Source: Sulfurovum sp. | Lineage (GTDB): Bacteria > Campylobacterota > Campylobacteria > Campylobacterales > Sulfurovaceae | Direction: 5' to 3' | Length of the DNA stretch: 64,000 nucleotides | Assembly: GCA_027068435.1 (NCBI GenBank) | Contig: JAMOTA010000037.1 | Location: forward strand, 1 to 64,000 | Shown: one piece after another, positions 18,946-27,371 of the stretch | Numbering within the stretch: the first letter of the stretch is position 1 | Layout: each line of letters begins with the position of its first letter | Program-made: the position numbers and the translations under genes | The notes under the pieces: generated by a model | Told to the model about the DNA's origin: nothing | The model's input: the letters and a program-made list of their open reading frames with translations, nothing else | The model's database searches: none

Positions 18946-19147
18946 TTTTGATAACTTCTATTTTTTCTATTGAATTTAACAAATTTTATTTCTTTCCTTA
19001 TAGCATAGGCAAAATTGCCTATACTTTCCATTATTTTCCCCTAAAGTGTTATACTTCTAAATATCCCAAAAGAGTCATTTTATTTTTAAATTATAACCAC
19101 TTAAAATTTATTTTAAATATCTTTTTGCTAGTAAGATACCCTAAAAT

Positions 19148-19237
19148 CTATTCGTAACAGATCTCTTCAAAAAAGTGTGAAGCCTCTTGCAGTAATAAAT
19201 CTTTTTTTAATTCATGTATTTTTGTTTTGATGTTCAT
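19148..19237 (-). pseudogene. Possible N-terminal remnant of a TetR-type regulator
   Basis: A 29-codon minus-strand frame reads MNIKTKIHELKKDLLLQEAS and then FFEEICYE before a TAG. This resembles the first helix of TetR/AcrR regulators, which normally continues into the helix-turn-helix; nothing similar follows. It lies in the 563-bp gap between the histidine kinase and the cold-shock gene, where no other gene is seen. Very short, so tentative. Confidence 0.35.
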
Positions 19238-19356
19238 AGATATTCCATAGTAGATAGATAGTGCGATTATACCTCAATAATATCTTATTGAAAATCATAA
19301 TAAGTGCCAAATGTTGTGGACTAATAGAGTAGTTTGCTATAGTTTATCTATTCTGC

Positions 19357-19508
19357 TATACTTCGCGTATTGAAAGATGATTTAGAGTTCATCTTTGGCG
19401 TGACTTTTATGAATGACCTTTGTTTGCAGTATTATCCTCCCTAGAACACTCCATTTTATATTTTCAACACTTCAGCAATGATGTGTATAAACAACCAAAG
19501 GAATAACA
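19357..19508 (+). promoter_or_regulatory. Cold-shock gene promoter and long structured leader
   Basis: A TATACT -10 at 19357-19362 would give a leader of about 140 nt. In it AAAGATGA (19373-19380) and TCATCTTT (19389-19396) form a perfect 8-bp hairpin at the very 5' end. Known: csp mRNAs often have long structured leaders that sense temperature. The promoter assignment is by sequence only. Confidence 0.4.
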
Positions 19509-19727
19509 ATGGCAACATTAGTAAATGGATCAGTAAAATGGTTTAACAGTGAAAAAGGTTTCGGTTTTATCGAACAAGAAAATGGCGGAAAAGATGTATT
19601 TGTACATTACCGTAATATCAATAATAATGGGTATGATCGTGTTTCTCTTAATGACGGTCAAAAGGTAACTTTTGAAGTAACAGAAGGCGAAAAAGGCTTA
19701 CAAGCTGAAAACGTTACTGGTCTTTAA
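19509..19727 (+). CDS. Cold-shock protein (CspA family)
   Basis: A 72-aa single cold-shock domain that binds single-stranded RNA and DNA. RNP1 (KGFGFIEQ, about residues 16-23) and RNP2 (VFVHYRNI, about 30-37) are complete, with the aromatic residues that stack on bases. The starting [16 protein letters not shown] is the family signature. By family it melts RNA secondary structure and aids translation after cold shock or in general stress. It has a good ribosome binding site (AAAGGAATAACA) and a hairpin terminator just after it, so it is monocistronic. Confidence 0.96.
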   Translation: MATLVNGSVKWFNSEKGFGFIEQENGGKDVFVHYRNINNNGYDRVSLNDGQKVTFEVTEGEKGLQAENVTGL

Positions 19728-19737
19728 GACTATCTTC

Positions 19738-19763
19738 ATGGACAGTGTAAGCTGTCCATATTC
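19738..19763 (+). terminator. Terminator of the cold-shock gene
   Basis: ATGGACAG (19738-19745) and CTGTCCAT (19752-19759) form an 8-bp stem with a 6-nt loop 10 bp after the stop codon. The T-run after it is weak. Confidence 0.6.
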
Positions 19764-19785
19764 AATTTAAAATCAAAAAATTTAT

Positions 19786-19944
19786 TTAGCTTTTCAAAGC
19801 ATTATCTGACGATGTGTTAGACGCATTTTCTTCTTTATTCTCATTATTCTTTTTATCAAGTTTTTTCTGACGTTTCTCTTCTTGTTTTTTCTGTTTTTCG
19901 AGTTCTCGACCCCGTTTTTCATAAGAGTAGTTTGTTTTTGCCAT
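19786..19944 (-). CDS. Small basic conserved protein, 52 aa
   Basis: The ORF track gives a different frame here (19794-20054), but the better gene is a 52-codon frame on the same strand: MAKTNYSYEKRGRELEKQKK, then EEKRQKKLDKKNNENKEE. It has a strong GGAGG ribosome binding site 9 bp before the ATG, which the other frame lacks. Short Lys/Glu-rich proteins starting like this are widespread in proteobacteria and have no assigned role; they are predicted to be one charged helix. It is convergent with the cold-shock gene. Confidence 0.75.
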   Translation of the reverse strand: MAKTNYSYEKRGRELEKQKKQEEKRQKKLDKKNNENKEENASNTSSDNALKS

Positions 19945-20105
19945 AGGTTCTTACCTCCGTAGTATATTGTTTTATCTACATGGTAGCATACTTTTTTTTT
20001 GAGACAGTACAGTATTACCTTTAAAATAACCAATAAAGTGCTAAAAAGAGACAACTACATTGAACCTTTTAGCAACAAAAGATGGAGTTGACAGGCTTAA
20101 TTTAC

Positions 20106-20132
20106 AAACTTTAGTTACTTTGACTAAAGTTT
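20106..20132 (+). promoter_or_regulatory. HAIR-like operator upstream of htpG
   Basis: AAACTTTAGT and ACTAAAGTTT are perfect 10-bp arms 7 bp apart. This fits the HspR operator consensus CTTGAGT-N7-ACTCAAG closely (CTTTAGT-N7-ACTAAAG). It lies 13 bp above the promoter -35. A related site precedes grpE at 55371. Confidence 0.7.
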
Positions 20133-20145
20133 TCTACAATAAAAC

Positions 20146-20174
20146 TTGAAATATTTACTAAAATATATTATAAT
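20146..20174 (+). promoter_or_regulatory. htpG promoter
   Basis: TTGAAA (20146-20151), a 17-bp spacer and TATAAT (20169-20174) form a near-consensus vegetative promoter 32 bp before the htpG start. Confidence 0.65.
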
Positions 20175-20206
20175 CCCACCATATTAAAACAGATAGGAAA
20201 ATTAAA

Positions 20207-22069
20207 ATGGCAAAACATCAATTTCAAACAGAAATAGGACAACTACTTAAGCTTATGACTCACTCACTCTACTCTAATAAAGAGATCTTTATTAGAGAGT
20301 TAGTATCAAACTCCAGTGATGCACTTGATAAATTTAACTACCTTTCATTAACAGATGAGCAGTTCAAAAATGACAGCTGGTCTGGTAATATCTTTATTAA
20401 GTTAGATAAAGAAGATGGTTCATTGACTATTGGGGACAATGGTATAGGTATGAATGAAGCAGATCTTATGGATCACCTTGGGACTATCGCAAAGTCTGGT
20501 ACAAAAGCGTTTATGGAAAATCTTACTGGTGATGCTAAAAAAGATTCTAATCTTATAGGACAGTTTGGTGTTGGTTTTTACTCTGTGTTTATGGTGGCTG
20601 AACGTGTAGATGTTATCTCTAAAAAAGCGGGTGAAGAGCAAGCATATATGTTCTCTACTGATGGAACAGGTGAGTATGAGTTGAAACCTGTAACAAAAGA
20701 GGAGCATGGAACTGTTATCTATATTAAGCTTAAAGATGATGAAAAAGAGTTTTTAGAGAAGTTTAAAATAGAAGAAGTTGTTAAAAAATACTCTAACCAC
20801 ATCGCTTACCCGATAGTACTTAACTATGTAGCTGAAGAGACAGAGGGTGAGGGTGATGATGCAGTCACTAAAACTGTTAACAAATCTGAACAGATTAATG
20901 CAGCTACTGCTCTTTGGACACTCTCTAAGTCTGAACTTAAAAAAGAGGACTATATAGAGTTTTACAAAACGATGGCACATGGTGATGATGAGCCACTTAC
21001 ATACTTACACAACAGAGTAGAAGGTTCACAAGAGTTTACAACACTCTTTTACATTCCTAAAACTGCACCAATGGACATGTACAGAGCAGACTACACTCCT
21101 GGTGTAAAACTTTATGTTAAACGTGTATTTATTACAGATGATGATAAAGAGTTGTTACCACCTTACTTACGTTTTGTAAAAGGTATTATCGATTCTGAAG
21201 ATTTACCTTTAAATGTTTCTCGTGAACTTCTACAAGAGAATAGAGTTTTAGCCAATATCAAACAAAATTCTGTAAAAAAGATACTTGGAGCTATTAAAAA
21301 ACTTAAAGGTGAAGATGCAGATACTTTTACTGCTCAGTACAACAAAGTGATAAAAGAGGGTATCTATATTGACCAGATGAACAAAGAGATACTTCTTGAT
21401 ATAGTTAAATACAAAAGTTCAACAGAAGATGGACTAGTGTCTTTTGCAGACTACATCAGCCGTGGAGACTCTGAGAAAAAAGAGATTTACTACATTACAG
21501 GTGAAGATGAAAAAGTGTTAAGAAACTCTCCAATGCTTGAAGCGTATAACAAAGCAAATATCGAAGTGCTTATCATGGATGACAAAGAGGTAGATAGTAT
21601 CGTATCTCCAATGATAGGAGCTTATAAAGAGTGGACACTTAAAGATATTACGTCTATAGAAGCACCAGACTCTAAGAGTGAAGAGGAGAAAGAAGAAGTT
21701 GCAAAAGAGTTTAAATCTTTAACAGATAAAATCAAAGAGGTTTTAGGTGAAGAGGTAAAAGAGGTAAAAACTTCTACAAGACTTACTTCTAGTCCATCAT
21801 GTGTACTTAAAGACCCTTCTGACCCTATGGCTGGAATGGCTGCTATGTTTGCACAGATGGGTCAAGAGATGCCAGAAACTCCACTTATTTTGGAAATAAA
21901 CCCTGAGCATGATATGATTAAAAAGCTTGATGGCTTAAGTGATGAAGCACTTTTTGCTGATATTGCTTGGATACTTTTAGATGCTGCAAAACTTTCTGAA
22001 GGATTAGAACCTAAAGATAAAGCTGCATTCTCACAAAGAGTAGCAAGTTTAGCTACAAAAGCGATATAA
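20207..22069 (+). CDS. htpG: Chaperone HtpG (Hsp90)
   Basis: A 620-aa Hsp90 chaperone. The N-terminal GHKL ATPase carries the family blocks: ELVSNSSDALDKF (about residues 31-43, catalytic Glu), GDNGIGM (about 77-83), LGTIAKSGT and GQFGVGFYSVFMVA (about 120). The middle domain includes the LPLNVSRELLQ segment and its catalytic arginine, and the C-terminal part is the dimerisation domain. It lacks an EEVD tail, as bacterial forms do. It is preceded by a HAIR-like operator, so HspR-type heat-shock control is likely. A long palindrome follows and may end transcription. Confidence 0.98.
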   Translation: MAKHQFQTEIGQLLKLMTHSLYSNKEIFIRELVSNSSDALDKFNYLSLTDEQFKNDSWSGNIFIKLDKEDGSLTIGDNGIGMNEADLMDHLGTIAKSGTKAFMENLTGDAKKDSNLIGQFGVGFYSVFMVAERVDVISKKAGEEQAYMFSTDGTGEYELKPVTKEEHGTVIYIKLKDDEKEFLEKFKIEEVVKKYSNHIAYPIVLNYVAEETEGEGDDAVTKTVNKSEQINAATALWTLSKSELKKEDYIEFYKTMAHGDDEPLTYLHNRVEGSQEFTTLFYIPKTAPMDMYRADYTPGVKLYVKRVFITDDDKELLPPYLRFVKGIIDSEDLPLNVSRELLQENRVLANIKQNSVKKILGAIKKLKGEDADTFTAQYNKVIKEGIYIDQMNKEILLDIVKYKSSTEDGLVSFADYISRGDSEKKEIYYITGEDEKVLRNSPMLEAYNKANIEVLIMDDKEVDSIVSPMIGAYKEWTLKDITSIEAPDSKSEEEKEEVAKEFKSLTDKIKEVLGEEVKEVKTSTRLTSSPSCVLKDPSDPMAGMAAMFAQMGQEMPETPLILEINPEHDMIKKLDGLSDEALFADIAWILLDAAKLSEGLEPKDKAAFSQRVASLATKAI

Positions 22070-22076
22070 CACAAAT

Positions 22077-22140
22077 CGCGTAGGGTGGATTTATCCACCA
22101 TTGGCTATTTATTAATGGCGGGTAAACCAATCCCTACGCG
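22077..22140. repeat. 64-bp imperfect palindrome (GTAGGGTGGAT family), copy 3
   Basis: CGCGTAGGG at 22077-22085 and CCCTACGCG at 22132-22140 are perfect outer arms. Inside, TTTATCCACCATT pairs imperfectly with AATGGCGGGTAAA, and GGTGGA/TCCACC (22084-22099) can form a smaller local hairpin. The first 23 bases match the copy at 6711-6733 in reverse orientation. This looks like a mobile REP or MITE-like unit. It follows htpG directly and could stop transcription. Confidence 0.75.
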
Positions 22141-22199
22141 TGTTTCTTTTAATCTTCTCATGTTATAATCTCCTATTATATTAATCTACAGGATTTTAC

Positions 22200-23132
22200 T
22201 TGAAAACATACACATCTCCACAAAAAAAAGCTACTATTGTATCTAGTTCTGTTGCTACAGTACTAGTATTTGTAAAACTTATTATTGGTATTTCTAGTGG
22301 TTCAGTAGCAGTTATGGCATCAGCTATAGACTCACTACTTGACATGGCTGTCTCTATCTTTAACTTCTTTGCTATTAAAAAATCTGAAGAAGATGCCGAT
22401 GCTGACTATCAGTACGGTAAAGGAAAGATACAAGCTATTGCTGCTGTTATAGAGGGTACTATTATTACAATATCTGGTATTTTTATTATCTACCTTGCTA
22501 TAAATAAATTAGATAAAGGGAGTGTAACTACACTTCTTACTCCCTCTATATTGGCGATGATATTTTCTATTATCGTGACCTATTTTTTAGTAGAGTATTT
22601 ACTTAAAATAGCCACTGAGACAGACAATATCGTCATAAAAGCAGATGCACTTCACTACAAAACTGACCTCTGGTCAAATGCAGCTGTTTTAGTAGCCTTA
22701 GGTTTAGTTTACTTAACAGGGTTAGATATTATAGATGCTGTCTTTGGTTTAGGTATAGGGTTATATATTATCTACTCTGCTTATGAGATTATTGTAGAGG
22801 GGATAGAGATGCTTCTTGATAAATCTTTAGATGGTGAAATCGTAGCTAAAATAGGGGAGATTATCTCTCATCATCATGAAGTAACAAGTTATCATTGGCT
22901 TAAAACTCGTACTGATGGAAGTACCAATTTTATAGAGTTTCACATGGTTTTACGCCCTAACATGATTCTGTTAGAAGCACACCGTATAGCAGATGAAGTA
23001 GAAGATAAAATAATGGCACTAGAGAGTAGAAAACGTTGGATAATCACACCACATTTTGACCCTTATGATGATGAAGATATGAACAATGCACTACTTCATG
23101 GTAAACCTTTAGTTGTAAGTAAAGAGTCATAA
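22200..23132 (+). CDS. Cation diffusion facilitator (FieF-like)
   Basis: A 310-aa membrane protein of the CDF family that exports divalent metals in exchange for protons. Membrane helices cover residues 12-200, with the metal-site motifs ASAIDSLLDMAVS (about 40-52, Asp) and ADALHYKTDLWSN (about 150-162, His and Asp). The cytoplasmic C-terminal domain (about 210-295) has HHHEVTSYHWLKTR, the dimer metal site. Motif style suggests iron or zinc. Its stop overlaps the hemD start (TAATG), so the two are cotranscribed. The family is certain; the metal is not. Confidence 0.93.
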   Translation: MKTYTSPQKKATIVSSSVATVLVFVKLIIGISSGSVAVMASAIDSLLDMAVSIFNFFAIKKSEEDADADYQYGKGKIQAIAAVIEGTIITISGIFIIYLAINKLDKGSVTTLLTPSILAMIFSIIVTYFLVEYLLKIATETDNIVIKADALHYKTDLWSNAAVLVALGLVYLTGLDIIDAVFGLGIGLYIIYSAYEIIVEGIEMLLDKSLDGEIVAKIGEIISHHHEVTSYHWLKTRTDGSTNFIEFHMVLRPNMILLEAHRIADEVEDKIMALESRKRWIITPHFDPYDDEDMNNALLHGKPLVVSKES

Positions 23133-23785
23133 TGTCAAGAGCTGTTTATCTCTTATCTCCTACACCTAAAGATGGTACGATAGCTCTACCGATGATAGAC
23201 TTTAGTACAACTGCTACGGCTATAGACTTTTCACAAAATGACACACTTATATTTACATCTAAACAAGCAGTAGTGACTGCTGATACAATAGATAAAAGGT
23301 GGAAAACTTATCCTTCTATAGCCATAGGTTCAGCTACTAAAAAACAGATAGAAGATTTAGGAGGCAAAGTAATTTACCATCCAAAATCTTTTTATGGAGA
23401 AGCTTTAAGTGCAGATATAGCTTCATTTTTTAGAGATAAAAAGTTACTCTACCTTCGTCCTAAAGAGGTCTCTTTTGACTCTAAAGCTTTTTTAGAAAAA
23501 GCAGGGGTAACACTTCAAGAGCAAGTCATCTATGAAACCTCATGTATAAGTTACACTACTAAAGAGAAACCTTCCAAAAATGCTATCATCATCTTTACCT
23601 CTCCCTCAACCATACACTGCTTCTTAAAAAATTTCAAGTGGGATGAAAGCTACACAGCAGTAGTCATAGGAAAAGCTACAAAAGTACACCTACCAAAGAA
23701 CGCAGATTATGTTGTGGCTGATACCCCACTTATTGTTTCTTGTATTGAAAAAGCAAATAGTATAAAAAACTTTTATTTTAAATAG
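23132..23785 (+). CDS. hemD: Uroporphyrinogen-III synthase
   Basis: A 217-aa protein with two Rossmann-like halves. Landmarks are LIFTSKQAVVT (about 50-60), SIAIGSATKKQIEDLG (about 72-88), LLYLRPKEVSFDS and IIFTSPSTIHCFL (about 152-164), matching the HemD pattern; sequence conservation in this family is low. It closes hydroxymethylbilane to uroporphyrinogen III in tetrapyrrole synthesis. It is translationally coupled to the CDF gene. Its 3' 200 bp (23584-23783) occur again at 25501-25701 on the far side of fic with only five mismatches and one inserted base. Confidence 0.82.
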   Translation: MSRAVYLLSPTPKDGTIALPMIDFSTTATAIDFSQNDTLIFTSKQAVVTADTIDKRWKTYPSIAIGSATKKQIEDLGGKVIYHPKSFYGEALSADIASFFRDKKLLYLRPKEVSFDSKAFLEKAGVTLQEQVIYETSCISYTTKEKPSKNAIIIFTSPSTIHCFLKNFKWDESYTAVVIGKATKVHLPKNADYVVADTPLIVSCIEKANSIKNFYFK

Positions 23786-23811
23786 TGTATTTAACCTAGT
23801 TTAGACCTTTT

Positions 23812-25344
23812 TTATTTGTCATCAAAGGTCTCATTAACAACTTTCTCTATCTTTTGAATCTCTTCAATTGTAAGTTGCTCATAATATTTTTCTTTTTTCT
23901 TTTTTGAGAGTTTTCCTTTATTTTGTAATATATAAGTGATAAGTGTTTTTATCATGTTGTCTGGCATAGTTACTATCTCATTGATATTTTTACAAGCTTT
24001 ATCGAATGAAGCTAAATAATTTAACTCATTTGGTAAGGTTACGTTTATGGTTCTTTCAACCAAACGATAGATAAACTCACAACTCTTGGTTATGTTAAAA
24101 AAACGATACAAGTCAATGGTATTGTTAAGTATTTTAACATTTCCTTTTTCTGTTGCTTCCCATTTTATCATACCCATTAGTGGAGAGGTATGAGATACTA
24201 GTATCTCTTGATAGTTTTCAATCTCTTCTAAAATGACACTTGATATAGGAAAAATCATTCCTTTTGGATAGATACCTCTCTCAGCAAGAATATGATGTAG
24301 TAAGTATCTATGTATACGTCCATTACCATCTTCTAAAGGATGAATATAGACAAAAGAAAAAGCTATAATCGTTGCGTGAAGTATAGGATCAACTTGGTCT
24401 TCTTCAAGTAGCGTATCCAATTCAATCAAACTCTCTATTAAAATAGCTAAGTCTTCACTTTTTGCACCTATAAATTCTGGTATAGGTATATTGTCGCGAT
24501 CACGATCTCCTAAAAAAACTTCATTTTGTCTTAACCCAATTTTTATAAATCTAGCATCCTCCATAAGTATTGTATGCAATCGTTCTATCTCTGCATGACC
24601 TAAGGATACTTTTCCTGCTTCATTAATAATCTTTCCCCAACTCTCTATCCTGTTTCTACTAGCCCTCTCTCCTTCTATCTCAAAAGATGCTTTAGAGTCT
24701 GAAAGAAGTAAAAAACTAGCAGCTCTTCGTATAAGTGATTTTGAAATTCCATTGAATATAGTAGAAATATTTGCTGATAAATCAGAAGCTAAATACTCTT
24801 TTATCGTTTCATTTCTTTGGATAATAGGACAGAGTTTAGCTGTACCTAATAGATTATTATGTATTTTATGTCGCTGTGACTTTATGGGAAAGTTGCGTGT
24901 TATGTACTTTTTAGTATCTATGAGATTGTCATATTTTCCTACGGGTAAATCATCTATAGGTAGTCTTTTATTGAGTAAAAACTCATAATAAAACCATATC
25001 TTCTTACTTAGTATCCGTTTTGGATTTTTCTTTATATTTGCAATAATTTCATCAAGCTTAAAATATCTCAATACACTCTTAAGAACCAATAAATCAAGGG
25101 TTTCATGTTTTAGTGCAAATTCCAAATGTGAATAAGGGTTCTCTTCTATATTAAATACAGCATCAAATTGAATCCATGTATCTGTTACTATACGTTGTGA
25201 AGCAAGTCGTTTTTGACTAATACACGCAAGTTCTCTAAGAGGAACATTTAGATTGAAATGCTCAATAAGCCATGTAAAACCTATGAGATTAGAAGTATTA
25301 GGTAAGCGTTTGTTTTGAAAAGTAATTACCATCATAGTATCCAT
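23812..25344 (-). CDS. Fic-domain protein (predicted AMP-transferase)
   Basis: A 510-aa protein with the Fic motif HPLEDGNGRIHRY (about residue 335), containing the catalytic His and phosphate-binding GNGR. About 115 residues before it, SFEIEG fits the inhibitory motif (S/T)xxxE(G/N), making this a class II Fic protein held inactive by its own N-terminal helix. Family members move AMP, or other phosphate groups, onto target hydroxyls. The N-terminal 180 and C-terminal 130 residues are unassigned. It is convergent to hemD with a 26-bp gap and enclosed between two copies of the hemD 3' end, suggesting later insertion. No partner antitoxin gene is seen. Confidence 0.92.
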   Translation of the reverse strand: MDTMMVITFQNKRLPNTSNLIGFTWLIEHFNLNVPLRELACISQKRLASQRIVTDTWIQFDAVFNIEENPYSHLEFALKHETLDLLVLKSVLRYFKLDEIIANIKKNPKRILSKKIWFYYEFLLNKRLPIDDLPVGKYDNLIDTKKYITRNFPIKSQRHKIHNNLLGTAKLCPIIQRNETIKEYLASDLSANISTIFNGISKSLIRRAASFLLLSDSKASFEIEGERASRNRIESWGKIINEAGKVSLGHAEIERLHTILMEDARFIKIGLRQNEVFLGDRDRDNIPIPEFIGAKSEDLAILIESLIELDTLLEEDQVDPILHATIIAFSFVYIHPLEDGNGRIHRYLLHHILAERGIYPKGMIFPISSVILEEIENYQEILVSHTSPLMGMIKWEATEKGNVKILNNTIDLYRFFNITKSCEFIYRLVERTINVTLPNELNYLASFDKACKNINEIVTMPDNMIKTLITYILQNKGKLSKKKKEKYYEQLTIEEIQKIEKVVNETFDDK

Positions 25345-25452
25345 AATTATCGGAATTTAAGTCATTAGTTCGGAATTTTCTTAATAATTAACTTTTATTT
25401 CGGATTTTTGTTTAGTATAGCATAGTTTTTATTTAAATATCAAAAAATAGAT

Positions 25453-25701
25453 AGAAGTTTTAAGTGCCAATATAGACTTATCTTTTAGAGATGAAAATAT
25501 TATCATCATCTTTACCTCTCCCTCAACCATATGCTGCTTCTTAAAAAATTTCGAGTGGGATGAACGCTACACAGTAGTAGTCATAGGAAAAGCTACAAAA
25601 GTACACCTACCAAAGAACGCAGATTATGTTGTGGCTGATACCCCACTTATTGTTTCTTGTATTGAAAAAGCAAATAGTATAAAAAATCTTTTATTTTAAA
25701 T
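25453..25701 (+). pseudogene. Partial hemD duplicate with internal deletion
   Basis: 25501-25701 repeats the last 200 bp of hemD (23584-23783) at about 97 percent identity. The preceding 48 bp (TTTAAGTGCCAATATAG, then TTTTAGAGATGAAAA) match 23396-23445 more loosely. About 138 bp between them are missing, so this is a truncated, internally deleted copy on the same strand. Together with intact hemD it forms direct repeats around fic. The region 25345-25452 before it shows nothing else. Confidence 0.88.
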
Positions 25702-25732
25702 CTATATTACTCTATTCTAACCCCAAATAAGC

Positions 25733-25940
25733 TATAATAAATTTAACCTGAGTGGTTCGATGACTGTACATAGGGTTCAACATAGATTTACGTGGGACAT
25801 GTAGTTTTTTGGTGTGTGGACATTTTCGCTTGAGTATGGTTTTCCCTACGAGAAATTGTCTCCTAAAGAGAGACTCTCTCCTACATTTGTTAGCTTTTAG
25901 AGCCGACTTTTTAAGCAGAACGGCCACTTGGGGTATGGGG
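25733..25940 (+). ncRNA. ssrS: 6S RNA / purD-leader candidate
   Basis: A perfect TATAAT (25733-25738) is followed by about 190 nt without a reading frame that can fold into one long rod. The closing stem is ACCTGAGTGG (from 25748) against CCACTTGGGGT (to about 25934). Further in, ACATGTAG pairs with CTACATTTGT, and there are large internal bulges and a long apical arm. A rod with a central bubble is the 6S RNA shape, which traps RNA polymerase. From memory, epsilonproteobacterial 6S RNA and the computationally found purD motif sit directly before purD, as here. Boundaries are approximate. Confidence 0.6.
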
Positions 25941-25956
25941 TGATGAATTCTTGCAC

Positions 25957-26027
25957 GTATAGGCTTTTTAAAAAGAGCATTGACGAACTAGAGCGTTCGC
26001 AGAAACCCTTTTTAAAAATCCTCTATG
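25957..26027 (+). promoter_or_regulatory. Structured element in the purD leader
   Basis: TATAGGCTTTTTAAAAAG (25959-25976) can pair with CCTTTTTAAAAATCCTCTAT (26007-26026) with few mismatches, enclosing a small hairpin CGAAC/GTTCG (25983-25998). It lies between the 6S-like RNA and the purD start and may terminate the RNA, regulate purD, or both. Confidence 0.45.
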
Positions 26028-26094
26028 TTCAACTTCATTTAACTTATAAAATAAAATCAAATTACTTTTTAGTGATAATAGCGTAAGGAAAAAA

Positions 26095-27363
26095 ATGAAC
26101 ATACTAATTTTAGGTGCAGGTGGTAGAGAATATTCTATTGGTTTGGCATTAAGTAAAGATGAAAATGTAGAGAAAATCTATTTTGCACCAGGTAATGGTG
26201 CTACAGATGAGCTGGGTGAAAACTTAACGATAAGTGATTTTACTAAGCTAGCAGATTTTGCTGAGTCCAATGGAGTTGATCTGACTATAGTTGGACCTGA
26301 AGGACCTTTAGTTGATGGTGTAGTAGATGTCTTTGAAGAGAGAGGCTTAACTATTTTTGGACCTTCTGCAAAGGCGGCACAGTTAGAGGGTTCTAAAATC
26401 TTTATGAAAAACTTTCTTGCACGTCATAATGTACCTACAGCCAAATTTATAGAGACAGATTCATTAGAAGATGCGTATAAATTTATCAACACTTTAGAAG
26501 CTCCTATTGTTGTAAAAGCAGATGGACTTTGTGGTGGTAAGGGTGTTATTATTGCTCAGAGTAGAGATGAAGCTAAAAAAGCAACGGGTGAAATGCTTTC
26601 AGGAAACTCTTTTGGAGATGCAGGAACAAGCATCGTTGTAGAAGAGTTTTTAGATGGCTATGAACTCTCTGTATTTGCTATTTGTGATGGTGAAGATTAT
26701 GTGGTTCTTCCTGCTGCACAAGATCATAAAAAACTACTCAATAATGATGAAGGTCCAAATACTGGTGGTATGGGTGCGTATGCTCCAACTCCTTTGGTAA
26801 ATGATGAAATTTACAGAAAACTAGATGAGCGTGTTATTGTTCCTACACTTGATGGGATGAAGTCTGAAGGTATGCCGTTTAAAGGGGTACTTTTTATTGG
26901 AGTGATGGTGGTAAAGGGTGAGCCGATTATTCTTGAATACAATGTTCGTTTTGGTGATCCTGAGTGTGAGGAGCTTATGCCTTTGCTTAAGTCGCCAGCG
27001 TCTGAACTTTTTTACAAAGCAGCTACGTGTGACTTAAAAAATATAAAAATAGAGTTTCATGATAAATATGCAGTTGGTGTAGTGATGGCAAGTAAATACT
27101 ACCCTTATAAGAGTACACCTGAAGCTGAGATAATAGTTGATGATATTTACCATGAAGAGTTAGATGAAAATGCTCATATTTCTTATGCAGGGGTAAGCCG
27201 TGGTGAAGATGGAAAGCTTTATGCTTCAGGGGGAAGAGTTCTTGTGTGTGTAGGTATTGGTGACAGTATTGCTCAAGCACAAAAACGTGCCTATATGCTT
27301 GTGGGTCAAGTACATTTTGCAGGAAAGCAGTGCCGTACAGATATTGCTTATCAAGCACTTTAG
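26095..27363 (+). CDS. purD: Phosphoribosylamine-glycine ligase
   Basis: A 422-aa ATP-grasp enzyme that joins glycine to phosphoribosylamine, the second step of purine synthesis. The N-terminal Rossmann segment is [16 protein letters not shown] (standard PurD has GREHA). The ATP-grasp core has [14 protein letters not shown] (about residue 142), [21 protein letters not shown] (the PurD signature, about 205-225) and [12 protein letters not shown] (about 280). Length is normal. It stands downstream of the 6S-like RNA and its structured leader and is followed after 8 bp by the RDD gene. Confidence 0.97.
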   Translation: MNILILGAGGREYSIGLALSKDENVEKIYFAPGNGATDELGENLTISDFTKLADFAESNGVDLTIVGPEGPLVDGVVDVFEERGLTIFGPSAKAAQLEGSKIFMKNFLARHNVPTAKFIETDSLEDAYKFINTLEAPIVVKADGLCGGKGVIIAQSRDEAKKATGEMLSGNSFGDAGTSIVVEEFLDGYELSVFAICDGEDYVVLPAAQDHKKLLNNDEGPNTGGMGAYAPTPLVNDEIYRKLDERVIVPTLDGMKSEGMPFKGVLFIGVMVVKGEPIILEYNVRFGDPECEELMPLLKSPASELFYKAATCDLKNIKIEFHDKYAVGVVMASKYYPYKSTPEAEIIVDDIYHEELDENAHISYAGVSRGEDGKLYASGGRVLVCVGIGDSIAQAQKRAYMLVGQVHFAGKQCRTDIAYQAL

Positions 27364-27371
27364 GCGTAGGA

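Noticed and set aside
18948-19157. 69-aa ORF in the gap before the cold-shock gene
   Set aside because: Phe/Tyr/Lys/Ile-rich translation of AT-rich DNA, no ribosome site and no recognisable motif.
19794-20054. 86-aa minus-strand ORF of the track
   Set aside because: It overlaps the 52-aa MAKTNYSYEKRG frame, which has a strong GGAGG site and a conserved-looking sequence; the longer frame has neither.
25712-25927. 71-aa minus-strand ORF
   Set aside because: It lies over the 6S-like RNA; the pairing pattern and promoter on the plus strand explain the region better.
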